Shown here: positions 47,429-58,416 of the stretch, in pieces
How the letters are laid out: each line of letters begins with the position of its first letter
Position numbering within the stretch: position 1 is the first letter of the stretch
Assembly (NCBI RefSeq): GCF_035222375.1
Contig: NC_085890.1
Coordinates: 3,348,001-3,412,000, forward strand
Source: Podospora pseudocomata
Taxonomy: Eukaryota > Ascomycota > Sordariomycetes > Sordariales > Podosporaceae
DNA: 64,000 nt
Direction: 5' to 3'
Made by a program: the position numbers and the translations under genes
Notes under the pieces: model-generated
Seen by the model: only the letters and a program-made list of their open reading frames with translations
Told to the model about the DNA's origin: nothing
The model's database searches: none

Positions 47429-49164
47429 CTTCACGCTGTGAAACAAAGAGCAAAACAAAGGCACTTTTGGGATAAATGAACATCAGCTGTGAGGTGTAAA
47501 AGGGCGTGTCTCGTTTCTTTATTTACCTGCAAATAAGAAATTATCGTTGCAATGGCTAATCCGGTCCCGTCGGTCCATCTTCAGCAACATACCTGCCTTG
47601 CCTGATCCACTCATTCCAAGATGTGTATGCAGATCAGTTTCGAGGTATGGAGTTTATGTAGATGGGTAAGCTACTCTAACTTCGAGAAGCCCCCACGCAG
47701 CTCACCAAGTCGTGGTGATCAGGGTCAGTCCCACAAAAAGCCCTCTTGTCGTTTCATCCAAACCAACAAACAAGAAGAGATCTGAAAAAGAAAAATGGAG
47801 ATCATCTTGACTACCGGAACATTTCTTCCGACTTTTGTAGATCAGATGCTCTTCAACTGTGCGGTTCGTTGCTTTTAGATGTCATGATAGGGCATGCGAA
47901 GTGTCCGCACTCCTAGCATCGTTGAAGACGTATGCTCTTGTATCACAAACTCCGGTCCTTCTACCCATGGTTCTCAGCTGCTACGCCGCAATCCTTACCG
48001 GCAACCCAAAGCCCGGAGATGGCATCTGAGGCGCCTGTGCAAGCGATGGATGGCAGCAAAAAAGACAGTGATCGACATATTCCGATAAGATGTCGTATAT
48101 CAAAGCTTATCGCTGACTTGACGTGTACGATGCAACGTTCGTGCCATTTTGTCGGGTTTGGACCCATCAAGTGAAGCTCAAGTCAGGTCCCCACTTGGTG
48201 GCGACCCCTATTATCCCTGAATTGGTGAGGATCAGCTTGCCAAGACCTCAGAGCGCGAAACCACATTTGGAACTTTGAGTGCCAAGTCCAGGTTGGACTG
48301 CCGGTATACAATCGAGACACTGTGTGGTGAGCCCTAGACGGTATGCTGGTGTGAAGTTGATTCATTCGGAGCTTGTGCCAATGAAAAGTTTCTGGGTCTT
48401 GTTGTGATGTGTTTGCTGCCCAACATGGACCCATAAGCGCAAGCGCAACTTCGAGACTACAATTTACCCAACAATGCATTATAAGCTAGCCAAGAGATAG
48501 CAATGGGGGAAAACGGGGCAAGCTCTCACTCTGACTTTTGCCTGATGGTAAGTTCTGCTTAAATCACGGACAGAGGTATTATGAATCCACGTCGAGCATG
48601 GAGTCACTCTGTGGGCCAGCACACTGATACAATTTGTCTTCCTTCACTCACTGTGGTTGAGCAGAATTTCCTGATGGTGATGCAACAGCCCAACGGCCGC
48701 CTTGGACTTGGCTGCATGTTGTAATTGGTCATGCTAAAAGGGCCCAAATGGGCCCATTCCACTTCGAACAGGCGTTCCATTCTGGCATTCGAGAACAGGA
48801 AGAATTTTGCGACGGAATTTAATGATGCTAGCTCTAGGTATGCTGATAGCCAAGGCCAAATGATGCCCGACGGCCTTGGGATTCTGATGGGTGTTGGTTC
48901 GCTGGCTGGCTCTTCCAAGATGTCGGACTCGAGATATCAAACAAGTAAATAAGTAATTGTCAGTCCGCCTTAGTTCAACTCGTTTTTCATGGGCTGTTTG
49001 GGTGAGCAGGCGACTTTCGAGAGTTTTGTTTTAAATACTGTTTATATTGATCGGCCGGACAGCAGTTAAAATCAGTTCATAATACGTTGCTCCTTCGAAG
49101 ACTTTACCACGGTAGGCTGATATCACTGAAGGGATGAAATCTTGTGATTGGCTGACCTACTGGC
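47429..49164. other. Long intergenic region
   Basis: About 1.7 kb with only short, domain-free open frames. No repeats or RNA genes were recognised. It separates the MFS exporter from the Cry-like gene. Confidence 0.55.
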
Positions 49165-50571
49165 ATGCTAGATATCACCATGCCTCACTCGACAACCCAC
49201 CAACAGCCATTCATCATGGTCCCGACCCGCCAATATTATCAAAGCCCGGATACATTCCTCTTGAACAACATTGTCGACATCAACAAGCTCCTGAAGACCG
49301 CTGTCTCGTCCGGCCTCAAAGCTGTCCCAGCTGTAGGTTCGCTGCTGGGGAGCGTCGTCAGCGCACTCTGGCCAGAGAAAAGCCAGCCCACCCTGCAGTG
49401 GGACAGAATCGAGAAGGATGTGCGCAGGGTCGTTGAGGGCCTTCTGGACAGGGACAAGGCCAACACTCTCCGGCAAAAGATTAACTCCCTCCATGACTTG
49501 ATCGACGGGTACAACAAAACCGCTTATGGCGGACGACAGAAAGGCGAGAAGCTCACCTTCCTCCTTGGCTGGTTCACCGTCACCCGGCGCGAGTTCACCG
49601 AGAACGGCACACCTTGGCTGACGCTGCAATATTTTGTTCCTCTGGCCACGCTCCATCTCACGCTACTCCGCGAACAACTGCTACGCTGGGACAAGCTTTA
49701 CCCCGACGACACAATGGATGAGGTGCGGCTCCGCGGGGAACTCCAAGATGCGATCACCATCTATACCACCGCTGCCGAGCAGATCCGCGACAAGTGCTTG
49801 AAGTGGCGTATGGATGAGCGTATCATCGTGACAGAAGATGAAGCTTATGACTGGTGTTTGATTGGTCGTCAATGGCGCAAGTTTGTTCGCGACCTCGAAA
49901 CCCAGTTCTCCCAGACGATCTCATGGGGCCCTGAGATCGGTCCAAGCAGAGGGTACCGTATTGAAGAGGAGGTGAACAGATACGTACAGGATTTGCGCGA
50001 CACGGCTGGTGCTGTCTACCGACAACAGATTGATGACATCCTCGCGCCTTCACTTCAGTGGCCACAGTTTGATAAGGTGGGCACGTATGACCCAGTGAGG
50101 CGGGTCATCATGGCTGGCACAACGGGACCCATGTGTGCCGGTATCTCTTCCGGAATGTGGCACTTCAACGACCGGGAGTTTGCAAGGGAGCATGGGCCCA
50201 TCACCAAGGTAGTTGTCCATGCCTGGGATCGCGTTGATGGCTTTGAGGTCTGGTATGGCGGTGTCAGTAGCGGTCTCCGCGGCAGGCGCGGTGGCTCGCA
50301 GAGGGAGTTGGAAATTGGAGACTCGGAGTCAATTGTTTGCGTGACAGGTCACGCCGGGCAGTGGCTAGACTCGGTCAGTTTCTTTGTGAGCCCCAACAAG
50401 CATATCAACGGTGGGAACGGTACGGATAACTTCCGTATAGGTTTCGCAGAGGATTGCCCTTCAAACGAAACGGACACACTCCGCTTGGACTATGTCTATG
50501 GCTGGTCCAACAGCGGGAGCGGTTTTATCGAGGGTTTTGGCGCTGTCTTCTGCCGGGTGGAGATTTTGTAA
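49165..50571 (+). CDS. Cry-like delta-endotoxin N-domain plus jacalin-type lectin
   Basis: A single intact exon encodes up to 468 aa (later in-frame ATGs at 49180 and 49216 are possible starts). The N-terminal two-thirds is an all-helical domain like the pore-forming domain of three-domain Cry proteins: AVPAVGSLLGSVVSALWP, then helices with IEKDVRRVVEGLLDRDKAN and FVPLATLHLTLLREQLLRW. The C-terminal ~140 residues form a jacalin-type lectin domain: GPMCAGISSGMWHFND, GPITKVVVHAWDRVDGFEVWYG, ESIVCVTGHAGQWLDSVSFF and WSNSGSGFIEGFGAVFC. The Cry receptor-binding beta domains are replaced by this single lectin. From the families, it could bind glycans and act on membranes, perhaps against animals or other organisms. 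No signal peptide is seen. No introns and bacterial-type architecture suggest horizontal origin. It looks whole. Confidence 0.8.
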   Translation: MLDITMPHSTTHQQPFIMVPTRQYYQSPDTFLLNNIVDINKLLKTAVSSGLKAVPAVGSLLGSVVSALWPEKSQPTLQWDRIEKDVRRVVEGLLDRDKANTLRQKINSLHDLIDGYNKTAYGGRQKGEKLTFLLGWFTVTRREFTENGTPWLTLQYFVPLATLHLTLLREQLLRWDKLYPDDTMDEVRLRGELQDAITIYTTAAEQIRDKCLKWRMDERIIVTEDEAYDWCLIGRQWRKFVRDLETQFSQTISWGPEIGPSRGYRIEEEVNRYVQDLRDTAGAVYRQQIDDILAPSLQWPQFDKVGTYDPVRRVIMAGTTGPMCAGISSGMWHFNDREFAREHGPITKVVVHAWDRVDGFEVWYGGVSSGLRGRRGGSQRELEIGDSESIVCVTGHAGQWLDSVSFFVSPNKHINGGNGTDNFRIGFAEDCPSNETDTLRLDYVYGWSNSGSGFIEGFGAVFCRVEIL

Positions 50572-50868
50572 ATAGAGGCGCCAGGTGCTCAAGCTTCCAT
50601 GTCTTGATTGGTGTCAGAAGAAGATATGACTCAAGCTTGTTTGTCAATAATTACTGGGCTCTTTGTTTCTCATATCTACCTAGTGTGGAGTCCCATGTAC
50701 ATGCAGCAAATAGTCACTATCAAGCATGGGTAGGTAGTAGGGTTGTTGCCTTGCTAAATTCTTCCATATAAACATGTGGTCAACCCCTCAATGCACTTCA
50801 GTTTGAAGGACATCACCGGGCAAGCAACTTAACTGATTCTTTCAACACAGAGAGCCAAGTCTCCAATC

Positions 50869-52264
50869 ATGCCAGTGACCCACAACCTCCAGAACATTCA
50901 AGGTCGCTTGGACTTTATCCACGACTTGCTGCCGAGATTCAGCTTCAGCGTAAGTATACTCAACCGGTCTCTCACACATGAGTGGCCCTCAAGCTGGCAT
51001 CGCTTCTACATCACAGAGCAGTGTGGAGGTGAAACCTGTTCACTATGACCCCGTGTTCTCATTCAAGTACAAAAGCTTCGTTTACCTCATCTCCCTGGCA
51101 TCAGCCCTTGAATCTGATCACTACCTGCATGGAGAAAATGGGCCTTTGCAACCCGGCTGCGTTGCCCTCCCGAAAGGTACCAAGGAACTGATTCTGCGCC
51201 TCACCAACCTGGAAGCTGAAGGCATGAGCCGAACAGGCCGTGTTGGGAACGAAGTCGCCATGACGAAGCTAGCTTCATCGGCTCTCAGCTCTTACCAACC
51301 CAGCATTGTGCCACACATTTATGCCTGGGGAGGCACATCCGGAGGCTCAGCACTGTCAGGATATGAAGTGTTCCATCCATTCGAGGAGCTGGATGCTCAC
51401 CAGAAGAGGCATTTGTTTAGTGAAATGACCAAGATTCTGAAAAGAATTCAAGACTTTGAGCTCCCTCCAAGCATCAAAAGCTTCGGGGACGTGACCTTTG
51501 ACGAACCTGGCGAGATAGTTAGCGCAGCCACTTCTCTTGGTGACCTTGCTCCATGGCAAACGTATGAAGAGTATTTCCAAAACCAACTGGAAGTTGCTTT
51601 AAAGTCACCAAATGCCAATGAGTACATCAAACAATGGCACGCCGATAGTCTTCGCCAACAGATTGAGGAGTTTTCTAGCGAACGGGGATATTGCGTCTCA
51701 GTTCAAATCCCTGGCCTCAGCAGCAGAGAAGGTCATTGTTCACGGCACTTTGAGTACGTTCTACTCCGGTTCTTTCTGAATCCAAAGAGTTGATACCATC
51801 TGCTAATATTGCCATCTCGGATAGGCACTATCGATCTTTTGTTTGATCCTCATTCTGGCCGTATTACTGCCCTTGTCGACTATGACCTGCATTTCTCACC
51901 CCACGCTTGGATTCCTCAGGTCATTTTACTCTGACACGAGGGATTTTCAGAATTTCCAACGTGGACCGACGACACAAGCAGTAAGCAGTGGTTGCTACGA
52001 AAAGCAAAGCTTGAGGGTTTCCCCCATCTCCTGCCAGCCACAACTGATGGTGGTGCCCACTGGGAAGATGCAAAGGCCTGGGAAGACGCTCTTGAGATGG
52101 AAACTGTGAAGAGGCCGAGCAACATACAGGGATTTGACGAGGTTTCTATGCTAGATACCCTGCTTTCCTTTATTCTACCGTCTAAAGTTGCGAGTGATGA
52201 TCTGCAGCGTTTAACCCCCCTGGAGGAATATCTTTTAAGATCAGGGATAAAGCTCAGAAGCTGA
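50869..52264 (+). pseudogene. Decayed aminoglycoside-phosphotransferase-like gene
   Basis: A first exon (50869-50949) encodes MPVTHNLQNIQGRLDFIHDLLPRFSF and splices at 51017 to a kinase-like part: GCVALPKGTKELILRLTN, RVGNEVAMTKLASSAL, VPHIYAWGG and YEVFHPFEEL. Near 51690 the coding signal moves by one base (SSER then DIASQFKSLASAAEKVIVHG). After a further intron, ILFDP-like LLFDPHSGRITALVDYD and a tail with LEGFPHLLPATTDGGAHWEDAKAWEDAL end at 52264. The family is the APH/choline-kinase fold, common and mostly uncharacterised in fungi. The catalytic HGDL loop reads HGTL, so even a whole copy would lack the key Asp. The frame break and motif loss together suggest a pseudogene. Confidence 0.7.
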
Positions 52265-52413
52265 CTCCTAAACTATTGGCGCAGCTCCAATGTTAGACAC
52301 AAACGGGAAAAGACGACATTGGATGTAAAGTAAACTAAAATTAGTAGGAAGTTTGCTTTGCGGCTAGGCTCTCTATCTAGATATTGTGCTTATAGTAAGA
52401 GATGAGATTATCC

Positions 52414-53559
52414 TCATAAAGAAAAGAAGCTAGCTGCCATGACCACCAAAGGCAGTTTGCACAAGTCCCTGGTCGAAACTCCAAGCCCCATGGCCGCATT
52501 AATGAACGGGTTACCCAGATCTTCCTCGCCATTTCCGTTGCCATTCTGTCCCTCACCCCCATCGTCGTCCCCATTGCCGCTCCCATCCTGAACAGGCTCA
52601 TCAGCCACTCCCCCGTCAATAACTTCAGCCTTCAGGCAGGTCACTTCTGCCCATGGACCTTCAGAAGCCCCTTTTATGGCGTTTTCCTCAGCATACTCTC
52701 CATTCAAACCCCAGATATGCCCCACGACATATACCTGCCGGACAGCCTGCTGAAACGCATCCACCGTCCCATTACCGATGTGCGCAAATGCCAACAGGTC
52801 AATCGTCCCGTTAGAGTTGCCTCCAAGCGGGGAGTCGCTGGGCATGAGCACGGCGTCTGGCGGTATCACTGGTAATTCCTGTGTCAGCCCCACCCCAAGT
52901 CCTACAATACCCGACGGCGGGCGGCATCGCTCCGGTATAAGAACAGGCCGAGGGGGGGGACATAGACTCTCGCCCCCGGCACCATTTGGTCCCATGAATT
53001 CCTGTTCTTTGTAGGCTTCCGTCAGGTTTCTTTTGATATCCGCGATGCAGTCGGCAGAGAGGATGCTAGTGCAGCCTGGCCCGAGGAGAGGGGTGTCCCG
53101 GGTCCAACCTGAGGAGACAAACACGACGCCACACATTGACCACGAGGGATGCTTGGGAACCTGCCAGGTAAATCTGTCTGTACTTGGGACTTTAACACGG
53201 TCGGACTTTGGGTGTTGGACTTGCAACCAGGTGCCAGCGGCGTTGGAGAGGGTGTCATTGCCCGGGAAAGCCAGGGGGCCGATGGAGGGCTTGACTTTGA
53301 CGGTGTAGTTCCACGATTGGTGTGAGGGAAGCTCGGAGCCGGGGTACTCGGCGGTGATGTTGTAGGATTGAATCGAAGCTTTGGAGGTGGCATTGTATCC
53401 TGATGCGAAAGTCGATGACCATGAGTCGCCTGACATACGGACTACGTCGCTGCCAAGGGTCATGGAACCATTGCTCTCAAACAGAGATGCAAATACTTGG
53501 GCAGATGCCATATCGCCGAACGCTAGGACGCCCAGAAGGAAAGGGCGAGTGATTGACAT
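52414..53559 (-). CDS. Secreted, probably GPI-anchored protein of unknown function
   Basis: A single exon encodes 381 aa. It begins with a signal peptide (MSITRPFLLGVLAFGDMASAQ) and carries many N-glycosylation sequons (NAT, NIT, NYT, NDT, NLT, NGT) and scattered Cys. A Gly/Asp/Asn-rich linker precedes a short C-terminal hydrophobic tail (LPLVVMAASFFSL), the pattern of a GPI-anchor signal. I do not recognise a family. It most likely sits at the cell wall or outer membrane face. Confidence 0.82.
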   Translation of the reverse strand: MSITRPFLLGVLAFGDMASAQVFASLFESNGSMTLGSDVVRMSGDSWSSTFASGYNATSKASIQSYNITAEYPGSELPSHQSWNYTVKVKPSIGPLAFPGNDTLSNAAGTWLQVQHPKSDRVKVPSTDRFTWQVPKHPSWSMCGVVFVSSGWTRDTPLLGPGCTSILSADCIADIKRNLTEAYKEQEFMGPNGAGGESLCPPPRPVLIPERCRPPSGIVGLGVGLTQELPVIPPDAVLMPSDSPLGGNSNGTIDLLAFAHIGNGTVDAFQQAVRQVYVVGHIWGLNGEYAEENAIKGASEGPWAEVTCLKAEVIDGGVADEPVQDGSGNGDDDGGEGQNGNGNGEEDLGNPFINAAMGLGVSTRDLCKLPLVVMAASFFSL

Positions 53560-53956
53560 TTTGGTACTGACTAAAACTGAAACGAGTGTGGGATAGTGAT
53601 TGCCGGTTGGGTGCTAAAGAGTGAAATTTAAGAGAGGCACAAGAAAACCTGTGAGATCTCTTGGACGCGTCACTGTTACAATGTCGCATTTTTATGCCCT
53701 GACGCGGAAGCTTGGCGATAAGTTCGACTCTGCCAACAGGAGACTAGTCAGGTGCCAACAGTTCTTGTCATTTGCTGAGCCACAATGAGAAGGGTAACAA
53801 GTTCCTCACATACCACGGAAATCGTGGACCTTCCTGATGAGACAAAACTCAACATAAACCATTCAAGTCTTGTTGTGTCACAAGTTGATCGCCAATGGCA
53901 ACTCTGAACATGGAAGGCTCCTAGCTCTACCACACCAAGACAACCTCGAGGCTGCA
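53560..53956. other. Intergenic region
   Basis: Holds the promoter of the GPI-type gene and the 3' flank of the RTA1-like gene. No other content was recognised. Confidence 0.5.
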
Positions 53957-55294
53957 CTAAATCGACTCCTCCTTCTTCACAGCCGTCGATGACACGGGCA
54001 CTGCCTTTTCCTTTTCTGACTCTGTCCCAGTTGACGTCTCGGCAACATTTCCACCAACAACTCCTTTCTCAACCGTTGAAGTTCCCGTCTGTGTCTGTCC
54101 CTCAACGTCGCCCTTGGCAGACTTCCTTCCTGCTGCCATCCTCGCAGCCATCTCTGGGAACAACACCCCAGGAGGGAAGAAGGCGAGGAGTAAACACGCG
54201 ATAAGGACCATTCTGTTTTTTTGTCAGTCTTCGTTGCAAGTCTTTCTTACACCCAAAGACTTACATTCCCTCCAACACCACAAACGACCATTCATCCTGC
54301 ATGATGTGATTCCCCCAGCCGCCAGCCATCTCTGCTATCCTATTTCACCACCATCCGTTAGTAACTTCACCGGAAAAGGCCTATCTCCAACATACCGGTA
54401 AATACACCTCAACAAAATAGCCACATACGCCCCCAAAACCGCATACCCAAACCTCCTGAACCCCCTATCATTCCACAACCTCACCACCTCTTCCCCAGCC
54501 TCCCCAGTCTTGATCCTATATCACCAAAGTCAGCATCATCCTCCCTCATCCCAATCTCAGAATACAACACGTACCACTTCCCAACCCTATACAAAAACTC
54601 CCCCCCCACCCCCCCAAACCCCCCCAAAACCACAACCTGCAACACAATACCCGCAATAATCGCTCTATTCCCATGCTCAACCAGTCGTATATTACTCACC
54701 GCACCCCCCGCCGCCAGCGCCCCCCCGATAGCCTGCACCATCAAACAACTAATATCCAGCGGCACAAATATAAACGGGTATAACCTCGGCTTGACTCTAC
54801 TCAGCCCCGGATTGAGTGATAAACACACATGCTTCAGCGTCAAATAAACCGAAATACACAGCAACGTCGGCGCAAGAATAATAGCCACGATCTGCGTCTC
54901 GAACGCTTTCTTGTTCCAGGGGTTGGACGCTAGCGGGATGCGCGAAATGTACCCTTCACAACAACATCAGCTCCTGTGTTTCCAAATAGAAGGAGAAGAG
55001 AAGGAACCCACCAGCGAGCTCAAGCGCGCACCCGGCCGCGACAAAACCAGAGTACGTCCACGTTATTGTTCTGACCCCATGGTGCACCGTCGCCAAAAGA
55101 GCAATCCCAAAACCGACAGACAAAAAAATATTAATCCCCCTGTTGGGGTAATACCCCAGCGTAGTGGCGGTAACAGGGCAGGTAGGCGACACGAAATCGC
55201 ACGAGTAATAATACGCCGCGATCAAGTTCTCGAGCTCGGTCGGGGTGAGGTTCGGGGGCAGGAGGGAGGGGTCGATGTCTTCTAGCTTGACCAT
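53957..55294 (-). CDS. RTA1-like seven-span membrane protein
   Basis: Five exons on the minus strand (55294-55012, 54953-54575, 54515-54396, 54339-54265, 54212-53957) give 370 aa. Typical RTA1 landmarks appear: YYPNRGINIFLSVGFGIALL in span 1, ISVYLTLKHVCLSL, PLDISCLMVQAIGGALAAGG, HGNRAIIAGIVLQVVVLGGFG, and the conserved LLRCIYRIAEMAGGWGNHIMQDEWSF. The C-terminal tail is hydrophilic with Lys/Glu/Thr. Yeast relatives (Rsb1, Rta1, Rtm1) are linked to lipid handling and resistance to toxic compounds at the plasma membrane, and the biochemical activity is still debated. All four splice joins keep phase, and the joined exons restore the IYRIAEMAGGW motif. Confidence 0.92.
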
Positions 55295-56016
55295 TGTGAC
55301 GGACGGACGGCGGCGAGGTTGGTGATAGTTACACACGAAATTCGTTTTTTTCTTTTTCGGTGGGAAGTCTGACAAGAGAATCCAAAAGGGGCTGATACCC
55401 CTCATATCACAGCTTCATCTTGGTTTGAAATGAATCGCGTTGACGTGAAGAAAAAAGTGTCGGAGCCTTGACCAGATATCACACACAAACAACGGGAACA
55501 AGGACAAACTTGGTGTTGTCCATTTACATGCGGGGTTCACAACATACAATTAAAGAGCTGGCGCCCAGCGGCCTTCATATATTTCCATACAACACACTGT
55601 CACACCACCCACCACCTACCATCCGTCGGCAACCTCAATCCTGATTCCGTGAAAGTTCTTCCATCCCAAAAGTCCGGCATCGAGACTCACCGCGCCACGC
55701 ACTGCAGGCCAAGAGCCCCTCTGTCAAAGAGAGCTTCCCCGGAATATCCAATGCTGAAGCTCAGAATACGATTACGGGCCGCTGAGAGAGCTCCCCTCAC
55801 TTTCACCTCACCAATGAAATTCCGAGCCCGAATATCACCACCCCCGGTGTCCAATATTGGCACCCTTAAAGGCAGGTTCGGCGAGATAACGTGATGTGAC
55901 GATGCAACGGCATGTGAATATGCAGGACTTGTCACCACTATAAGCAAATGCAACATATGGACTTGAGTATTCTCTCTTGTTTCTACCCAAGATTTCCCTG
56001 GTGAGACCAAGAAACT
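55295..56016. other. Intergenic region
   Basis: No gene was recognised. A minus-strand open frame at 55687-56010 has no family resemblance. Confidence 0.5.
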
Positions 56017-57325
56017 TCACGGCCCTTGACCATTCGTCTTGTCAAAGACTTGGTAGACAACCGAGAAATCTCGACCCTTGCATTCGGCATCCTTGGAAGC
56101 CCTTTCATACAGATCAAGAGCCTTGGTAGCCATGGTTTGCTGAAGGTCTATCCTCCGGGCGGCATCTTGAGCAAGTTTCATATCTTTCAACATGAGCTCG
56201 ATGCCAAACCCGCCTTCGTAGCCACGACTTGCCGGGGCTGTTGGAACTACGCCCGGTACAGGATTGTTGACCTCACTTGCCCAGCACTTTCCAGTGCTAG
56301 CATTGATGACATCTGCCAGTACCTTGGGGTCAAGACCGAGCTTGACACCCAACAGCATAGCCTCCGCCGTACCGATGTTCTGTATCCCCAGCAAAAGGTT
56401 GTTGGCCAGCTTGGCTGCGAGACCAGCGGTTTGCGGACCGCAATGAAGCACTCGTTTCCCCATACGAAGCAAAATGGGCTCAAGGCGGCCGACCAGCGAC
56501 TTGTCAGAGCCCAGCATGAACGTCAATGTGCCAGCTGTGGCGCCGACAACCCCGCCTGACATGGGGGCATCAACAAAGTGACCCTGCCCAGGGAGCTTGT
56601 CTTCCACCAATTGGCATACTGTGGACGACGTGTGTGGGTCAATCGTTGACGAGTCAATGAAGAGTCGAGGTTGCGGACGAGGTGGGAGATCCGCAATGTC
56701 CTTCAGCAACGCCTCATACATTGACCGGACATGTTGTGGCTCGGGAAGACAAGAGATGACAACATCCTAAACGGCGCGCCGTTAGCAAACGTTGAACCAC
56801 AGATTGGGGCGGGGTTGTGAAAACAAGTGTTTTTAGGCTTCTCAGAGGATTGGCTATTGTTTTGATAAAATCATGAATAAGGCCGGCGAACCGGCCCCAA
56901 CTTAGACTGTTCATGTTTGGAACAAATTCATCATAAAAGCTTGTGGGGGATGTGGCAAGAAAAATGGAAGAAAACCTACTGCTTCCTTCGCAGCGTCTGA
57001 GACGCTGGTAGACACCTCTGGGGCAGCACCACCGGCTTGTTGCGTCTTCATTTCCTCGACGAGCTTTTCAGCTGCGCTCCGGTTGATATCGTACAGCCGA
57101 ATGGTGTCGCCTGGTAGAAGTTTGGACTGGAGGTTTCGTGCCATTTGGTATCCCTGAAGAGGAACGGTTAGCTCCAAGGATTCCACGCAAAGACAGGCAG
57201 CAAAGTAAACATACCATCCGCCCAAGCCCAATGAAGGCATAGTTATCCAGTGCCCGCGGTGTAGTGGAAAAGGACCGACGTTGCGCCAAAGCCCTCGCGG
57301 GTCGCCATACTCTTGCCGTTGACAT
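56017..57325 (-). CDS. 3-hydroxyisobutyrate dehydrogenase, mitochondrial
   Basis: Three exons on the minus strand (57325-57215, 57153-56980, 56766-56017) give 344 aa. A classical mitochondrial presequence (MSTARVWRPARALAQRRSFS) precedes the NAD-binding motif FIGLGRMGYQMARNL, which is split by intron 1. Further landmarks are DVVISCLPEPQHV, FIDSSTIDP, DAPMSGGVVGATAGTL, and the catalytic-Lys segment GLAAKLANNLLLG. The enzyme oxidises 3-hydroxyisobutyrate to methylmalonate semialdehyde in valine breakdown. The second intron is long for this window (213 nt). The short C-terminal motif DFSVVYQVF is typical of the family. Confidence 0.95.
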
Positions 57326-58416
57326 CTTGCCGAATAGCTATTCAGAATGCAGTTGATCGAAGTCGACGTCAAGAACAATAGAGACGCCCAATATGCTCGG
57401 TGTTGGCTCCGGTCGAGCGGCAGCGAGGTTGCCATCCATGGCTGCAGTGAGGGGGTGCTGGTGCGGACCGAACAACAAAGCCGACCATTGCCGATCGAGA
57501 CGCTTGCTGTAGAGCTTCCATGGGTGGTCATCTGGTCAAACAAAGCGGAGGTAGGCCGAGACCGTCGGTTTAGAATAGAAAGAGATCTGTGGAGCGGAAA
57601 CGGCACGCGCCGTCTCGGCATCCGCACCACATGAAATCAGTGCATTGAGATTGAGTTTGTTGGACTCAACGTCCTCGCGATCGTTGCGTGGTGTGTTTGT
57701 AGAGTGGAAAAGGTCAACCGAGAATTTTGGCGTTTTGTGTGCACAATTTTGCGATAAGCAAAGGCTGGCCCAAGCGCTGCATCGGCGCCGAGTATCTCCG
57801 CTCTGGAGTGGTAGGTGGATAAGATGTGGGCAGACAACTGATCATGGGTATGGGCACATGGGATGAGTTCGAAATTTCGAGCAAGCTTTACAAAGTTGAC
57901 TGCAAAAACTATATAGTAGGTATGAGAGATACTGCCGTAGGGTAGTGCAATAAGAATCTCACTTTGTGAAGCTCACAGTCAAGTACTCCATACATCGCAG
58001 TGAAAAAAAATGCCTTCAATTACAATGGGTGTATGAGTACGGTTGTATCGATTTCCTGTCTCCAAAAGGATCCTACGAGACGATACTGCCAGGCCCAACT
58101 AAACGATTGTCCCTCCTCCCTCCCATCCCTATTTAATCGACCGTGTTGGAAGACGGCAGAGGCCGCGAAGGGGTATGTATGTGCAAAGAAACAAAGAACG
58201 GAACCAAATGTGAGAAAATGTCAGGGAAAGCCTCACCTTCCACATATCCTTGACTGATCCTCCGGAAAACTCCAAGACCCCAATAGCTAATGTGATAGAT
58301 CCTCCGACTCCGAACAGACCACATCCTCAGCCAACGAAGATATGAGGCCCACCTCATCCAGACAACCGAATTTTGGACAGAGAAAAAAACTTGAAAAAGA
58401 GCAACAAGGGAGGATC
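57326..58416. other. Intergenic region
   Basis: Contains the promoter of the dehydrogenase gene read leftward toward lower coordinates and the 3' flank of the Bqt4-like gene. No gene or repeat was recognised. Confidence 0.5.
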
